Source of the DNA: Candidatus Peribacteraceae bacterium
GTDB lineage: Bacteria > Patescibacteriota > Gracilibacteria > Peribacterales > Peribacteraceae
Length of the DNA: 14,028 nucleotides
Direction of reading: 5' to 3'
NCBI GenBank assembly: GCA_013140485.1
Contig: JABFSS010000123.1
Span: 1 to 14,028 of the forward strand
Positions within the stretch are counted from its first letter, which is position 1; the number at the start of each line of letters is the position of its first letter. Shown one piece after another: positions 1 through 10,016 of the stretch. The translations under genes and the position numbers were made by a program. The notes beneath the pieces are model-generated. The model was not told where the DNA came from. It worked only from the letters and a program-made list of their open reading frames with translations, and ran no database searches.

Positions 1-3000
1 ATCCGCGTCAGCATCCAGAGTCGGTGGGCTCCTGGCGGCCTCAACATTCCCAACCCTTTTGCCTCAAACCCGACCAGGAACTACACGTTCATTTATCAGA
101 CTGCGCCTGCTCTGGAGCCCGTCGCTGAAGAGTGCCACTGGTTCCGTCAGAACATTCCCGGTCAGGGCGAGTATGTCGAATGGACCGATCCTCTGCGCAT
201 CGGACGGGGAGAAACATCCGGCATCATTCGCGAAGGGGCCGGGTGCAGAAATCTGGGGACGGAAAGCGAGTGGGTCGGAGCGGCTAACGAATCCCAGTAC
301 CTCAGGGGGCTTCGCGTCGTCCGCGTGGCGGACGGCTGGAACGATGACGTCCCCGGCCTCGGCTTCCCCGTGGTCCGGCAGGCGTTCCGGGTCGAGGTCG
401 CTCCCAACGCTGATGTTGGTGAACATGCGCTCTGGTCGTTTGATTCCAATGAGGATGCAGAAGAGGCGACTGTGGAAGTGGTCGAAAGGCTACAGGGTCC
501 GGTGCGAGGCTACTGTTGCACCGAACAAGGCAGTGCGTGCGCGGAAATGCGCGACGAAGTACTGGCACCCGGAGAAATGGGACCTCCGCGCCCGGCGAAC
601 GTTCTTTGCCGCGAGCTCTCGGGTCAAGGCAACACGTACGTATCCGCCACCGAGAACGATGCCATCAATCACTGCAACTATGCCGTCTGTCAGCAGCCGG
701 TGCCGTGTTGCGTTCCCGGTGGGAATCCCGCCGGTCCGGGGACATGCACGGTGACGACTGAAGAAAGTTGCCGGGGATACCCGGGCGGCGTTCCGATGCG
801 CGGCCAAACCGAAGCGCAGTGCGACGCGCGGGCCGCGAACAACTGTGCCACGCCCGCCGTTGCGAATCCCGATACCCGGTATTACTGCGCTCCCAACCTG
901 GCTCTGGGATTGGGCGTCGGAAATTTCGGTATGTGCAGACCCGTCCTTCCCACGGCGACCGGTCAGTACCAGCCGGGCCGGGCCGGAACTCCCCATTACA
1001 CAGTCCCTGCGTTTTTTGAATACGACAGCTACACGGAGAGCATGAGCGACTGCTTGGCTACCTGCGGCGATTACTATTGCGTCTACCTGCCGGTTGGCGC
1101 CGCGCCGAACATGCCGGTGGTCCGCGGGTGCATTAACTTCCCGCAACCGCTTCGCGTAGATGCAGCCACGCTGGAGGCGACGTGTCCGATGGATGAGGAC
1201 TTTAATCCGTGGTACGAGAATCGCGCCGGGAAGTATCTGGATGGGCGCGCCAATGCCACGTATCTCTTCCCGCCGCTCTGTCCCATCGTGCCGGCTGCGA
1301 CGATCGCGGCGGCTCCCAATCTGCAGCAGCGGCAAGCCCTGCTCTACTACACCCGCGCGCTCAACGGTCCTGCCGATGACGGGGGGTTCGAGACGCAAGC
1401 ACAGTGCAGCAATGTCTGTAATCCGTGCACCGGTCCCAACTGCTTCGGTTCTGTTGTGGGCACGGTCGGAGGCGGCGCTCAGCTCGGGGGCGGGATGCCC
1501 GGCGGTTTCCCCGGAGGATTCCCCGGCGGTTTCCCCGGGGGTATTCCGGGTGGCGGTTTCCCCGGTGGTATCCAGGGCGGTATTCCTTCCGGCGGCAACC
1601 CTCCCGGTGGTGGTGTAGGCGGGCCGTCCGGAAACAACAATACGTCTTCTCCCGGCGGTGTTTGTCCCCCTTCCACGACCGGCTGCATACCGATGTGGAA
1701 CAGCCAGTGCCAGGCGGAGGGGCGGCCGGAGTGCCGGCGGACGCAGACAACGCCGTGCTTCGCGTGCGAAGGACCCGGAACCGACAGCAAAAGTTCTAAC
1801 CGCAACTCCGTTGGGAGTTCAGCCCGGACCTCCAGCAGCACGTCGGTGCGAACGTCGGTGGGCAGTTCCGCACGCCCCCCCACGAGCAGTTCCGTTCGCA
1901 CGTCCGGAAGCACGTCGGTGCGGACATCGGGGAGCAGCTCGGTCCGTACCTCGGGCACCAGTTCGGCTCGGACATCCGGCACCAGTTCGGCTCGGACATC
2001 CGGCACCAGTTCGGCGCGGACATCCGGTACCAGCTCGGCTCGCACCTCCGGGAGCAGTTCCAACACATCAAGAACATCCAGCGTGAGGACGAGTAGTTCC
2101 TCCGTGCGAACGTCGGGGAGCAGTTCCAGCACGTCGAGAACATCCAGCGTGAGGACGAGTAGTTCCTCTGTGAGGACCTCCGGCAGCAGTTCGCGCACGT
2201 CGTCGCGCAGCACGTCTTTCTCGACCACATCGAGCAGGACATCCTCATCGTCGACTTCTTCCAGAACGTCCTCCCGGACCAGCAGTTCGTCGTCGAGATC
2301 GTCGAGCGCCTCGTCGGCCCAGTGTCCGGCGGGCACCGTGTGCAACATCCGGCTCGTGGAAAACGAATGCAAGCCCATCAACATTCCGTGCGGAGCCGGC
2401 TTCGTGCCGAAATGCTCGGGCTCGTGCCGCGACGACATTTGCCAGGGTCAATGTTGCGTCTGCGTTCCGAGCAGTTCTTCCAGCAGCACGTCGTCGCGCA
2501 CCAGCAGTTCTTCCAGCAGCACGTCGTCGCGCACCAGCAGTTCTTCCAGCAGCACATCGTCGCGCACCAGCAGTTCCTCCAGCAGCACATCGTCGCGCAC
2601 CAGCAGTTCCTCCAGCAGCACGACCTCGTCCCGGTCGAGTTCGAGCACCACGTCGTCGCGCTTCTCGTCCTTCTCGACCTCGTCCCGCTCCACCAGTTCG
2701 TCCATCCGGCCCTTCTGTATCGACTTCCCGCAACTCTGCAGCAGCTCGAGCAGTTCCCGGACGTCCTCTGCGTCCAGCCGCTCCGTCTTCACGAGTTCTT
2801 CCGCTCGCAGCAGCGCGTCGTCGTCCCGCGCGAGCAGTTTCTCCAGCGTCTCGTCGCGTTCCAGTTCGCCGTCGTCCCGCTCCAGCGTCACCTCGTCGCG
2901 CTTCACGTCCTTCTCGACGTCGTCTCCCACGTTTGCCAGGAGCAGTTCGGCCCGTTCGACGAGCTCAGGGCAAGCGAGTTCTCTCACTCCGTTCTGCGTC

Positions 3001-3723
3001 GAGTTCCCCGGGGCCTGCGCCGGTTCGTCGTCCGTGAGCAGCTGGGCATCGTGTTCCGCCAATGACCAGTGCGAGACCGGCCTCTGTCGCAGCGATGTCT
3101 GCGTGCCGTGCAACGTGGATAGCGACTGCCCGGCCGAACGAAACCTGTGTTACCGGCGGCGCTGCATCGCTTCGCCCGTCTGCGGCAACGGCGTCCGTGA
3201 ACCCGGCGAAGCCTGCGATGGCTCAGAAGGATGCTCGGCTGACTGTCGCTTTGAGAGCGGCCAGGGATGCCGTGACGATCGCGACTGCGAAAGCAACCGG
3301 TGCGAGAACGGCGTGTGTCTCCCGTGCGTTCCCGGCGAGGGCACATGCGGCGAACGCCTCTGCGGCAACGGCAAGCCCGATGCCGGCGAAGAGTGCGATC
3401 TGGGCGGTGAGAACAACGACCTTCTCTCCGACCGCTGCCGCACCGACTGTCACAACCCGCGCTGCGGCGACGGCGTGGCCGACCGCAACGAACAGTGTGA
3501 CGACGGCAACGGCGTCAGCGGCGACGGCTGCGACCGTCTCTGCCGCATCGAAGTCCGCACGGTCACCATCGACTTGCCCACGACGTCTCTCACCGCCGAT
3601 ATCACGTCACCGCTCGCCCCCGGTCACGCTCCCATCGGCCAGACGGGCCCTGCGGCGATCGCCGTGATGGCGGCGGGAGGAGCGGCGGGGTGGGCGTGGA
3701 TGAGGCGAAGGAAAACGAGGTAA
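1..3723 (+). CDS. Giant Cys/Ser-rich surface protein, DUF4215-type repeats, C-terminal membrane anchor (5' partial)
   Basis: Reading frame 1 is open from the first base to TAA at 3721-3723, so 1240 residues are visible and the start lies outside; the codon at 325 is an internal GTG (Val). Order, in window residues: Cys-rich region (~1-490); Gly/Pro tract of GGFP units (501-530); a short Cys patch; Ser/Thr/Arg tandem repeats (~599-773); Cys module (~774-822); more Ser repeats holding twin motifs PFCIDFPQLC (~904) and PFCVEFPGAC (~997); Cys-rich modules; three DUF4215/Myxococcus Cys-rich-type repeats (CGNGVREPGEACDGS ~1060, CGNGKPDAGEECDLGG ~1121, CGDGVADRNEQCDDGNG ~1155); then GQTGPA, a hydrophobic helix (~1217-1234) and tail RRRKTR. 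Families with this make-up are exported and disulfide-rich. Inference: a surface stalk or adhesin whose Ser/Thr regions may be glycosylated. The ligand is unknown. The export signal would lie upstream of the window. Confidence 0.9.
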   Translation: MRVSIQSRWAPGGLNIPNPFASNPTRNYTFIYQTAPALEPVAEECHWFRQNIPGQGEYVEWTDPLRIGRGETSGIIREGAGCRNLGTESEWVGAANESQYLRGLRVVRVADGWNDDVPGLGFPVVRQAFRVEVAPNADVGEHALWSFDSNEDAEEATVEVVERLQGPVRGYCCTEQGSACAEMRDEVLAPGEMGPPRPANVLCRELSGQGNTYVSATENDAINHCNYAVCQQPVPCCVPGGNPAGPGTCTVTTEESCRGYPGGVPMRGQTEAQCDARAANNCATPAVANPDTRYYCAPNLALGLGVGNFGMCRPVLPTATGQYQPGRAGTPHYTVPAFFEYDSYTESMSDCLATCGDYYCVYLPVGAAPNMPVVRGCINFPQPLRVDAATLEATCPMDEDFNPWYENRAGKYLDGRANATYLFPPLCPIVPAATIAAAPNLQQRQALLYYTRALNGPADDGGFETQAQCSNVCNPCTGPNCFGSVVGTVGGGAQLGGGMPGGFPGGFPGGFPGGIPGGGFPGGIQGGIPSGGNPPGGGVGGPSGNNNTSSPGGVCPPSTTGCIPMWNSQCQAEGRPECRRTQTTPCFACEGPGTDSKSSNRNSVGSSARTSSSTSVRTSVGSSARPPTSSSVRTSGSTSVRTSGSSSVRTSGTSSARTSGTSSARTSGTSSARTSGTSSARTSGSSSNTSRTSSVRTSSSSVRTSGSSSSTSRTSSVRTSSSSVRTSGSSSRTSSRSTSFSTTSSRTSSSSTSSRTSSRTSSSSSRSSSASSAQCPAGTVCNIRLVENECKPINIPCGAGFVPKCSGSCRDDICQGQCCVCVPSSSSSSTSSRTSSSSSSTSSRTSSSSSSTSSRTSSSSSSTSSRTSSSSSSTTSSRSSSSTTSSRFSSFSTSSRSTSSSIRPFCIDFPQLCSSSSSSRTSSASSRSVFTSSSARSSASSSRASSFSSVSSRSSSPSSRSSVTSSRFTSFSTSSPTFARSSSARSTSSGQASSLTPFCVEFPGACAGSSSVSSWASCSANDQCETGLCRSDVCVPCNVDSDCPAERNLCYRRRCIASPVCGNGVREPGEACDGSEGCSADCRFESGQGCRDDRDCESNRCENGVCLPCVPGEGTCGERLCGNGKPDAGEECDLGGENNDLLSDRCRTDCHNPRCGDGVADRNEQCDDGNGVSGDGCDRLCRIEVRTVTIDLPTTSLTADITSPLAPGHAPIGQTGPAAIAVMAAGGAAGWAWMRRRKTR
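1501..1590 (+). repeat. Tandem GGFP-coding repeat (12-15 bp units)
   Basis: In-frame units of about 12 bp (ggcggtttcccc and variants) encode GGFP GGFP GGFP GGIP, then drift into GGGFP, GGIQ and GGIP. The Gly/Pro-rich tract continues to about 1632. It is probably a flexible linker between the N-terminal Cys-rich part and the Ser-rich stalk. Unit drift at wobble positions suggests it is old and coding. Confidence 0.8.
1897..2040 (+). repeat. Six 24-bp tandem units coding RTSG(S/T)(S/T)S(A/V)
   Basis: Six in-frame 24-bp units encode RTSGSTSV, RTSGSSSV and four successive RTSGTSSA. The four last copies differ at only a few bases, suggesting recent expansion by slippage or unequal crossing-over inside the large surface-protein gene. 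The unit length is a multiple of three, so copy-number change would keep the frame and alter only stalk length. Confidence 0.9.
2041..2172 (+). repeat. 66-bp tandem duplication (22-residue Ser/Arg/Thr unit, two copies)
   Basis: 2041-2106 and 2107-2172 are near-identical 66-bp copies. Each encodes RTSGSSS(N/S)TSRTSSVR followed by TSSSSV. The stretch aacatccagcgtgaggacga is identical in both. This is a higher-order duplication on top of the 8-residue repeat just upstream. Confidence 0.85.
2470..2619 (+). repeat. 33-bp tandem repeat coding SSSSSSTSSRT (4.5 copies)
   Basis: Four full 33-bp units (2470-2502, 2503-2535, 2536-2568, 2569-2601) and a diverging fifth are in frame and encode SSSSSSTSSRT each. 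The first two copies are identical; later ones carry single synonymous changes (acg to aca, ttc to tcc codons). The region also stays open in other frames because the period is a multiple of three, which produces spurious long overlapping reading frames. Confidence 0.9.
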
Positions 3724-3775
3724 TCGACGCAACCGAGGCAAACGAGGATCCTCGTTTCCGTCGATTTCTTTGCTT
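3724..3775 (+). terminator. Candidate terminator after the surface-protein gene
   Basis: The 69-bp gap between two convergent genes holds the perfect palindrome aaacgaggatcctcgttt (3740-3757). Flanking tcgac (3724-3728) could pair with gtcga (3760-3764) to extend the stem. A T-rich but interrupted stretch (tttctttgcttacttcg) follows on the plus strand. There is no clean T run on either strand, so a factor-independent terminator is plausible but not certain. Confidence 0.5.
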
Positions 3776-3792
3776 ACTTCGTTTGCTTTTCA

Positions 3793-4284
3793 TCACCACA
3801 GCCGCGCCGCGCCTTCTTTCAAGAGAACGCTCCGCTCCTCGGTTTTGCCTGAAACAAGATCCACCCTCTTCCCCACAACAAGGAGAGGCGGGATGGACGC
3901 ATGGCGGATCGTCAGGGCAGGGGAGTGCTCCACGCGAAACGACAGCGTCACCCCTTCGGGCAAATGCCACCGCGTGAATCCGAGCGACGGAGGATCAGAC
4001 GTCACCATCGAAAGAGCGGCTCCCCGCGTTTCGCGCCGTTCCCAGCCGGAGGGAACACTGACGCGCACGTCTGCGCCTTCCGCGATGAATTCCACGATGC
4101 CGGGGTTCTTTCCCGCCGTCTGGTGGACGGAGAGCGTCGCTGCCGCATCATGCTCCACCGCGATTTCCGCCATCGGATCCTTCCGTTGCTGTATTTTTGC
4201 CTGCTCTGCTCGGACGGTCAGGAGTAGCACCCCTGCCAAGGTGACGGCCGACAGGAAGATGACCGTTCCTTGACGATTGCGCAT
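3793..4284 (-). CDS. Small membrane-anchored protein of unknown function
   Basis: 163 residues starting MRNRQGTVIFLSAVTLAG, stop TGA at 3795-3793. A hydrophobic helix at about residues 7-24 follows a short basic N-terminus, giving a single-pass anchor or uncleaved signal peptide. The rest (AEQAKIQQRKDPMAEIAVEH, then a stretch rich in alternating hydrophobic and polar residues) would lie outside the membrane and looks like a beta-rich domain. No family is recognised. The frame is open 51 bp further upstream to a TTG, but that extension puts 17 odd residues before the anchor, so the ATG at 4284 is preferred; it has no clear Shine-Dalgarno. The gene is convergent with the large surface-protein gene and divergent from the zinc-ribbon gene. 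Confidence 0.65.
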   Translation of the reverse strand: MRNRQGTVIFLSAVTLAGVLLLTVRAEQAKIQQRKDPMAEIAVEHDAAATLSVHQTAGKNPGIVEFIAEGADVRVSVPSGWERRETRGAALSMVTSDPPSLGFTRWHLPEGVTLSFRVEHSPALTIRHASIPPLLVVGKRVDLVSGKTEERSVLLKEGAARLW

Positions 4285-4470
4285 GCCGCTGATGCTATCG
4301 CGGAAAAACCCTAACCTCCAAATCCAAAAACCCAAGCAAGGACGTAAGACATCAAGAAAAAGTAAAGAATACTTTCCTTTTTATATTGCCGAGGATTTGG
4401 GGCGTAGATTTTAGGATTTTTCTGCCAAGAACGATTCTCTTCCACCCTCTTTCGTGCTACAATACTTGCG
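4285..4470. other. AT-rich divergent intergenic region
   Basis: This 186-bp spacer between divergent genes is distinctly AT-richer than its surroundings. It includes a small hairpin AAAGTA-aagaa-TACTTT (4359-4375) followed by cctttttatatt. It probably carries both promoters. Only the rightward -10 at 4458-4463 is convincing; no clear promoter could be picked for the leftward gene. Confidence 0.5.
4435..4463 (+). promoter_or_regulatory. Extended -10 promoter of the zinc-ribbon gene
   Basis: TGC-TACAAT at 4455-4463 is a good extended -10 element (five of six matches to TATAAT plus TGn). A -35 at the usual spacing would be ttctct (4435-4440), which is poor, as is typical of extended -10 promoters. 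Transcription would begin about 7 nt downstream, at or next to the ATG at 4471, implying a leaderless mRNA. Confidence 0.5.
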
Positions 4471-4848
4471 ATGGAGATGGACCCCCACACATTCCAGCAG
4501 ATCATTCGTCGAATCGAACAGCAGATGCGTTGTCCGCAATGCGGCAAGCGCATCCCCGTGCTTTTTCCGGCGGTCCGCATGGCGGCCAATGATTTCCTCT
4601 TGCTCCAACTCAAGTGCGATACGTGCGAGGCGTACATCGTCCTCCACGCGTCGCTCCAGGGTTTGCATCATTTCCAGTCTATTCCGGAGAGCCAGCAATT
4701 CGTCAACGCGTCTTCGAGTCTGCAGTTAAAAGACGAAGAACTCGCCTCGCTCCGCACGGCGCTCGAGCAGAACGGAGGGTCATTCGAAAAGATGTTCAAG
4801 AAGGTGGAATCGGGGCCGGCAGCGCCGACGGATACGCGTATTGCGTGA
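4471..4848 (+). CDS. Zinc-ribbon protein of unknown function
   Basis: 125 residues beginning MEMDPHTFQQIIRRIEQQ. Two knuckles, C21-P-Q-C24 followed by GKR and C49-D-T-C52, fit a four-cysteine zinc ribbon. An N-terminal amphipathic helix precedes it and a polar, helix-prone tail follows (LQLKDEELASLRTALEQ). It has no signal peptide or membrane segment, so it is probably cytoplasmic. Zinc ribbons of this type commonly bind nucleic acid or protein partners, but no specific family is recognised. The ATG at 4471 sits 7 nt after a -10 element; the alternative ATG at 4477 would remove only two residues. A small lipoprotein gene follows after a short repeat-rich gap, possibly in the same transcript. 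Confidence 0.75.
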   Translation: MEMDPHTFQQIIRRIEQQMRCPQCGKRIPVLFPAVRMAANDFLLLQLKCDTCEAYIVLHASLQGLHHFQSIPESQQFVNASSSLQLKDEELASLRTALEQNGGSFEKMFKKVESGPAAPTDTRIA

Positions 4849-4849
4849 A

Positions 4850-4890
4850 GAAATTGAGAATGGAAAATGGAAAATTGAGAATTGAAAATA
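4850..4890 (+). repeat. AT-rich low-complexity direct repeat
   Basis: Two roughly 20-nt units, aaattgagaatggaaaatgg and aaaattgagaattgaaaata, lie back to back between the zinc-ribbon and lipoprotein genes. The composition is purine-rich on the plus strand and unlike either neighbour. It looks like a slippage-expanded intergenic repeat. No function can be assigned from the sequence. Confidence 0.6.
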
Positions 4891-4909
4891 GGACAGGGAA
4901 AGGAACATG

Positions 4910-5206
4910 ATGTTTGACGTGAATCGGATTATTCCCTGGGCGGCACTTCTTGTTGCAGGCTGTTCATTGTCCGTCGATCTTCCGCTGACCGGCTCCGGTT
5001 CTGTTCGAGATGTCCTTCACACTGCGTCCGGTTACGTGATGGAAGCCGGAAAGCAGGCAGCTGCCACGATTGAGTTCGGGAAGAGGGGAATTCAGAAAGG
5101 CAAAGAGACGGTCGAGGAACTTCAAAAACGCGCCGATCAAGTACAGAAGGGGATTGAGAGCGTGAAGAAGGGGAAGGAATTGATTGAGAAGGGGTTGGCG
5201 AAGTAG
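4910..5206 (+). CDS. Small lipoprotein with Lys/Glu-rich helical tail
   Basis: 98 residues. The N-terminus MFDVNRIIPWAALLVAGCSL has a short n-region, hydrophobic core and lipobox V-A-G-C, so it should be cleaved and lipidated at Cys18. The C-terminal half (FGKRGIQKGKETVEELQKRA and on) is a charged amphipathic helix with coiled-coil character and repeated KGK/QKG steps. ATG codons occur at 4907 and 4910. The Shine-Dalgarno AAGGA at 4900-4904 is 5 nt before 4910 but only 2 nt before 4907, so 4910 is preferred. It is one of the few genes here with a recognisable ribosome binding site. No family is recognised; a periplasmic or cell-envelope spacer role is inference. Confidence 0.75.
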   Translation: MFDVNRIIPWAALLVAGCSLSVDLPLTGSGSVRDVLHTASGYVMEAGKQAAATIEFGKRGIQKGKETVEELQKRADQVQKGIESVKKGKELIEKGLAK

Positions 5207-5217
5207 TCCCTCGTACC

Positions 5218-5264
5218 ATCCCTCGTACGAAATTGCTGCGGCAATTTCTACTCGGGATGACAAA
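5218..5264 (+). repeat. REP-like hairpin A
   Basis: Outer arms ATCCC (5218-5222) and GGGAT (5254-5258) flank the conserved strands TCGTACG (5223-5229) and CTACTC (5248-5253). The inner stem is AAATTGC / GCAATTT with loop tgcg. The tail tgacaaa (to about 5264) is shared, inverted, with hairpin D. Confidence 0.8.
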
Positions 5265-5280
5265 GGAGTGCTCATCACAG

Positions 5281-5351
5281 CTCCTCGGTACGAAAACCGC
5301 TCCCGCCTTCGCTAAAGCTACGGTGGGCAAGCGGCGTTTTTCTACTCGGAG
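5281..5351 (+). repeat. REP-like hairpin B (long stem)
   Basis: Outer arms CTCC (5281-5284) and GGAG (5348-5351) flank TCGGTACG (5285-5292) and CTACTC (5342-5347). The inner stem is long and imperfect: AAAACCGCT pairs with AGCGG-cg-TTTTT, and further in CCCGCC pairs with GGTGGG. It has the same orientation as hairpin A. Confidence 0.7.
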
Positions 5352-5369
5352 TTCCTTTCTAATAATCGT

Positions 5370-5407
5370 CGCCGAGTAGCTCCGCCGCAGCGGAGCGTAC
5401 CGAGGCG
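5370..5407 (-). repeat. REP-like hairpin C (inverted orientation)
   Basis: Outer arms CGCC (5370-5373) and GGCG (5404-5407) flank GAGTAG (5374-5379) and CGTACCGA (5396-5403), the reverse complement of the layout in A and B. The inner stem is CTCCGC / GCGGAG with loop cgca. GTAG directly 5' of the stem resembles the foot of REP elements. Confidence 0.8.
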
Positions 5408-5423
5408 TTACGCTTTAAAAGCG

Positions 5424-5470
5424 TTTGTCATCCCGAGTAGCTCGCGTCGCAACGCGAGCGTACGAGGGAT
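5424..5470 (-). repeat. REP-like hairpin D (inverted orientation)
   Basis: Outer arms ATCCC (5430-5434) and GGGAT (5466-5470) flank GAGTAG (5435-5440) and CGTACGA (5459-5465). The inner stem is CTCGCG / CGCGAG with loop tcgcaa. Its outer arms and the flanking tttgtca are the inverted match of hairpin A, whereas the inner stem differs completely. Confidence 0.8.
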
Positions 5471-5501
5471 CGTTTACCAAGAGTTTTGCTCAGTTTTTCC
5501 C

Positions 5502-5529
5502 TTGCAGCATAAGTTTTCTCGCGTACAAT
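5502..5529 (+). promoter_or_regulatory. Candidate rpoC promoter
   Basis: TACAAT at 5524-5529 is a good -10 element. The best -35 at 16 bp spacing is TTGCAG (5502-5507), matching TTGACA only in the first three bases. Transcription would start near 5536 and give a leader of about 85 nt before the ATG at 5620. The site lies just downstream of the hairpin array, as expected if rpoC is expressed without rpoB. Confidence 0.4.
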
Positions 5530-5619
5530 TCCCTCACATTCACTGGAGTTCTTCCCGCGATTCAGACGATCGCAGCGGAAGGACTGCGGTGTTTCATGTG
5601 TGTCTTTCCCCCCGTTCGT

Positions 5620-9498
<3,879 letters not shown>

Positions 9499-9509
9499 TC
9501 GGGGTGGTC

Positions 9510-9539
9510 CGTAGGGGCGTTTCGCGAAACGCCCCTACG
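9510..9539. repeat. 30-nt perfect palindrome between rpoC and rpsL
   Basis: The half-arm CGTAGGGGCGTTTCG (9510-9524) is followed directly by its exact reverse complement, CGAAACGCCCCTACG (9525-9539). Flanking GGGG and CCCC could extend pairing. There is no T run, so it is not an ordinary terminator. GC-rich palindromes of this style are common dispersed intergenic repeats. In RNA it would form a strong hairpin 11 nt after the rpoC stop, where it might stabilise the upstream mRNA end or attenuate transcription. Confidence 0.85.
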
Positions 9540-9593
9540 ATCCCCATCAGATGCCTTTACTTCATCAGATAGCCCCATTACCATCCCCCAGCA

Positions 9594-10016
9594 ATGCCTA
9601 CCATCAACCAATTAATCCGCCGCCCGCGCCGTGACAAGCGCAAGAAGTCCAAGGCGCCCGCGCTCCAGATCGCCTGGAACGCCCTCAAGATGCGCGAAGT
9701 GAAACTCGCGAAGGGTTCGCCCTTCAAGAGGGGAGTCTGCGTTAAAGTCACCACAATGACGCCGAAGAAGCCGAACTCCGCTCTGCGCAAAATTGCCCGC
9801 GTGCGCCTCACGAACGGTTACGAAGTCAAAACGTATATCCCCGGCGAAGGTCACAACCTCCAGGAACACTCGGTCGTCATGGTCCGCGGCGGCCGCGTTA
9901 AAGATCTTCCGGGCGTCCGGTACCACATCGTCCGCGGCATCCTGGATACCGAAGGCGTCCGCGACCGCAAGCAAAGCCGCTCGCTCTACGGAGCGAAGAG
10001 GCCGAAAAAAACCTAG
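9594..10016 (+). CDS. rpsL: 30S ribosomal protein S12
   Basis: 140 residues, a decoding-centre protein of the small subunit. It starts MPTINQLIRRPRRDKRKK and carries the hallmark TPKKPNSALRK (K58/K59, equivalent to the streptomycin-related lysines) and GGRVKDLPGVRYH (K103, D104; the Asp is the residue methylthiolated by RimO in many bacteria). The segment between PAL and KRGVC is about 15 residues longer than in E. coli, similar in length to the Bacillus-type S12. The start is the only reasonable ATG; no Shine-Dalgarno precedes it, only a C-rich run (atcccccagca). The stop TAG at 10014-10016 overlaps the next inverted repeat by two bases. It is second in the str operon. Confidence 0.97.
   Translation: MPTINQLIRRPRRDKRKKSKAPALQIAWNALKMREVKLAKGSPFKRGVCVKVTTMTPKKPNSALRKIARVRLTNGYEVKTYIPGEGHNLQEHSVVMVRGGRVKDLPGVRYHIVRGILDTEGVRDRKQSRSLYGAKRPKKT

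Larger units (their letters stand above)
5207..5470. repeat. Array of four REP-like hairpins between the lipoprotein gene and rpoC
   Basis: This gene-free stretch is almost entirely four related imperfect hairpins, two in each orientation, listed separately below. Each has the layout: outer arm, TCG(G)TACG, inner arm, loop, inner arm, CTACTC, outer arm (or its reverse complement). A truncated piece, tccctcgtacc, sits at 5207-5217. A small palindrome ACGCTTT-a-AAAGCGT lies at 5410-5424. No reading frame here looks real. Confidence 0.8.

Noticed and set aside
325..327. Start codon for the first gene at 325
   Set aside because: It is a GTG in the middle of a frame that is open back to base 1, and the upstream residues continue the same Cys/aromatic-rich style.
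59..754. Alternative plus-strand frame overlapping the first gene
   Set aside because: The overlapping frame 1 carries the conserved Cys pattern and continues for over 3.7 kb; the alternative has random-looking, Arg/Ser-rich sequence.
2470..2619. 33-bp direct repeats resembling a CRISPR array
   Set aside because: Units are contiguous with no spacers and encode SSSSSSTSSRT in frame, so they are protein-coding tandem repeats.
1479..3113. Long open frames antisense to, and frame-shifted within, the Ser-rich repeats
   Set aside because: The repeats have periods divisible by three and contain no stops in several frames, so false frames arise automatically. The plus-strand frame is continuous and holds the Cys modules and membrane anchor.
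5425..5619. N-terminal extension of rpoC starting from TTG at 5425
   Set aside because: The extension translates the hairpin repeat and the promoter region and has no counterpart in RpoC proteins.
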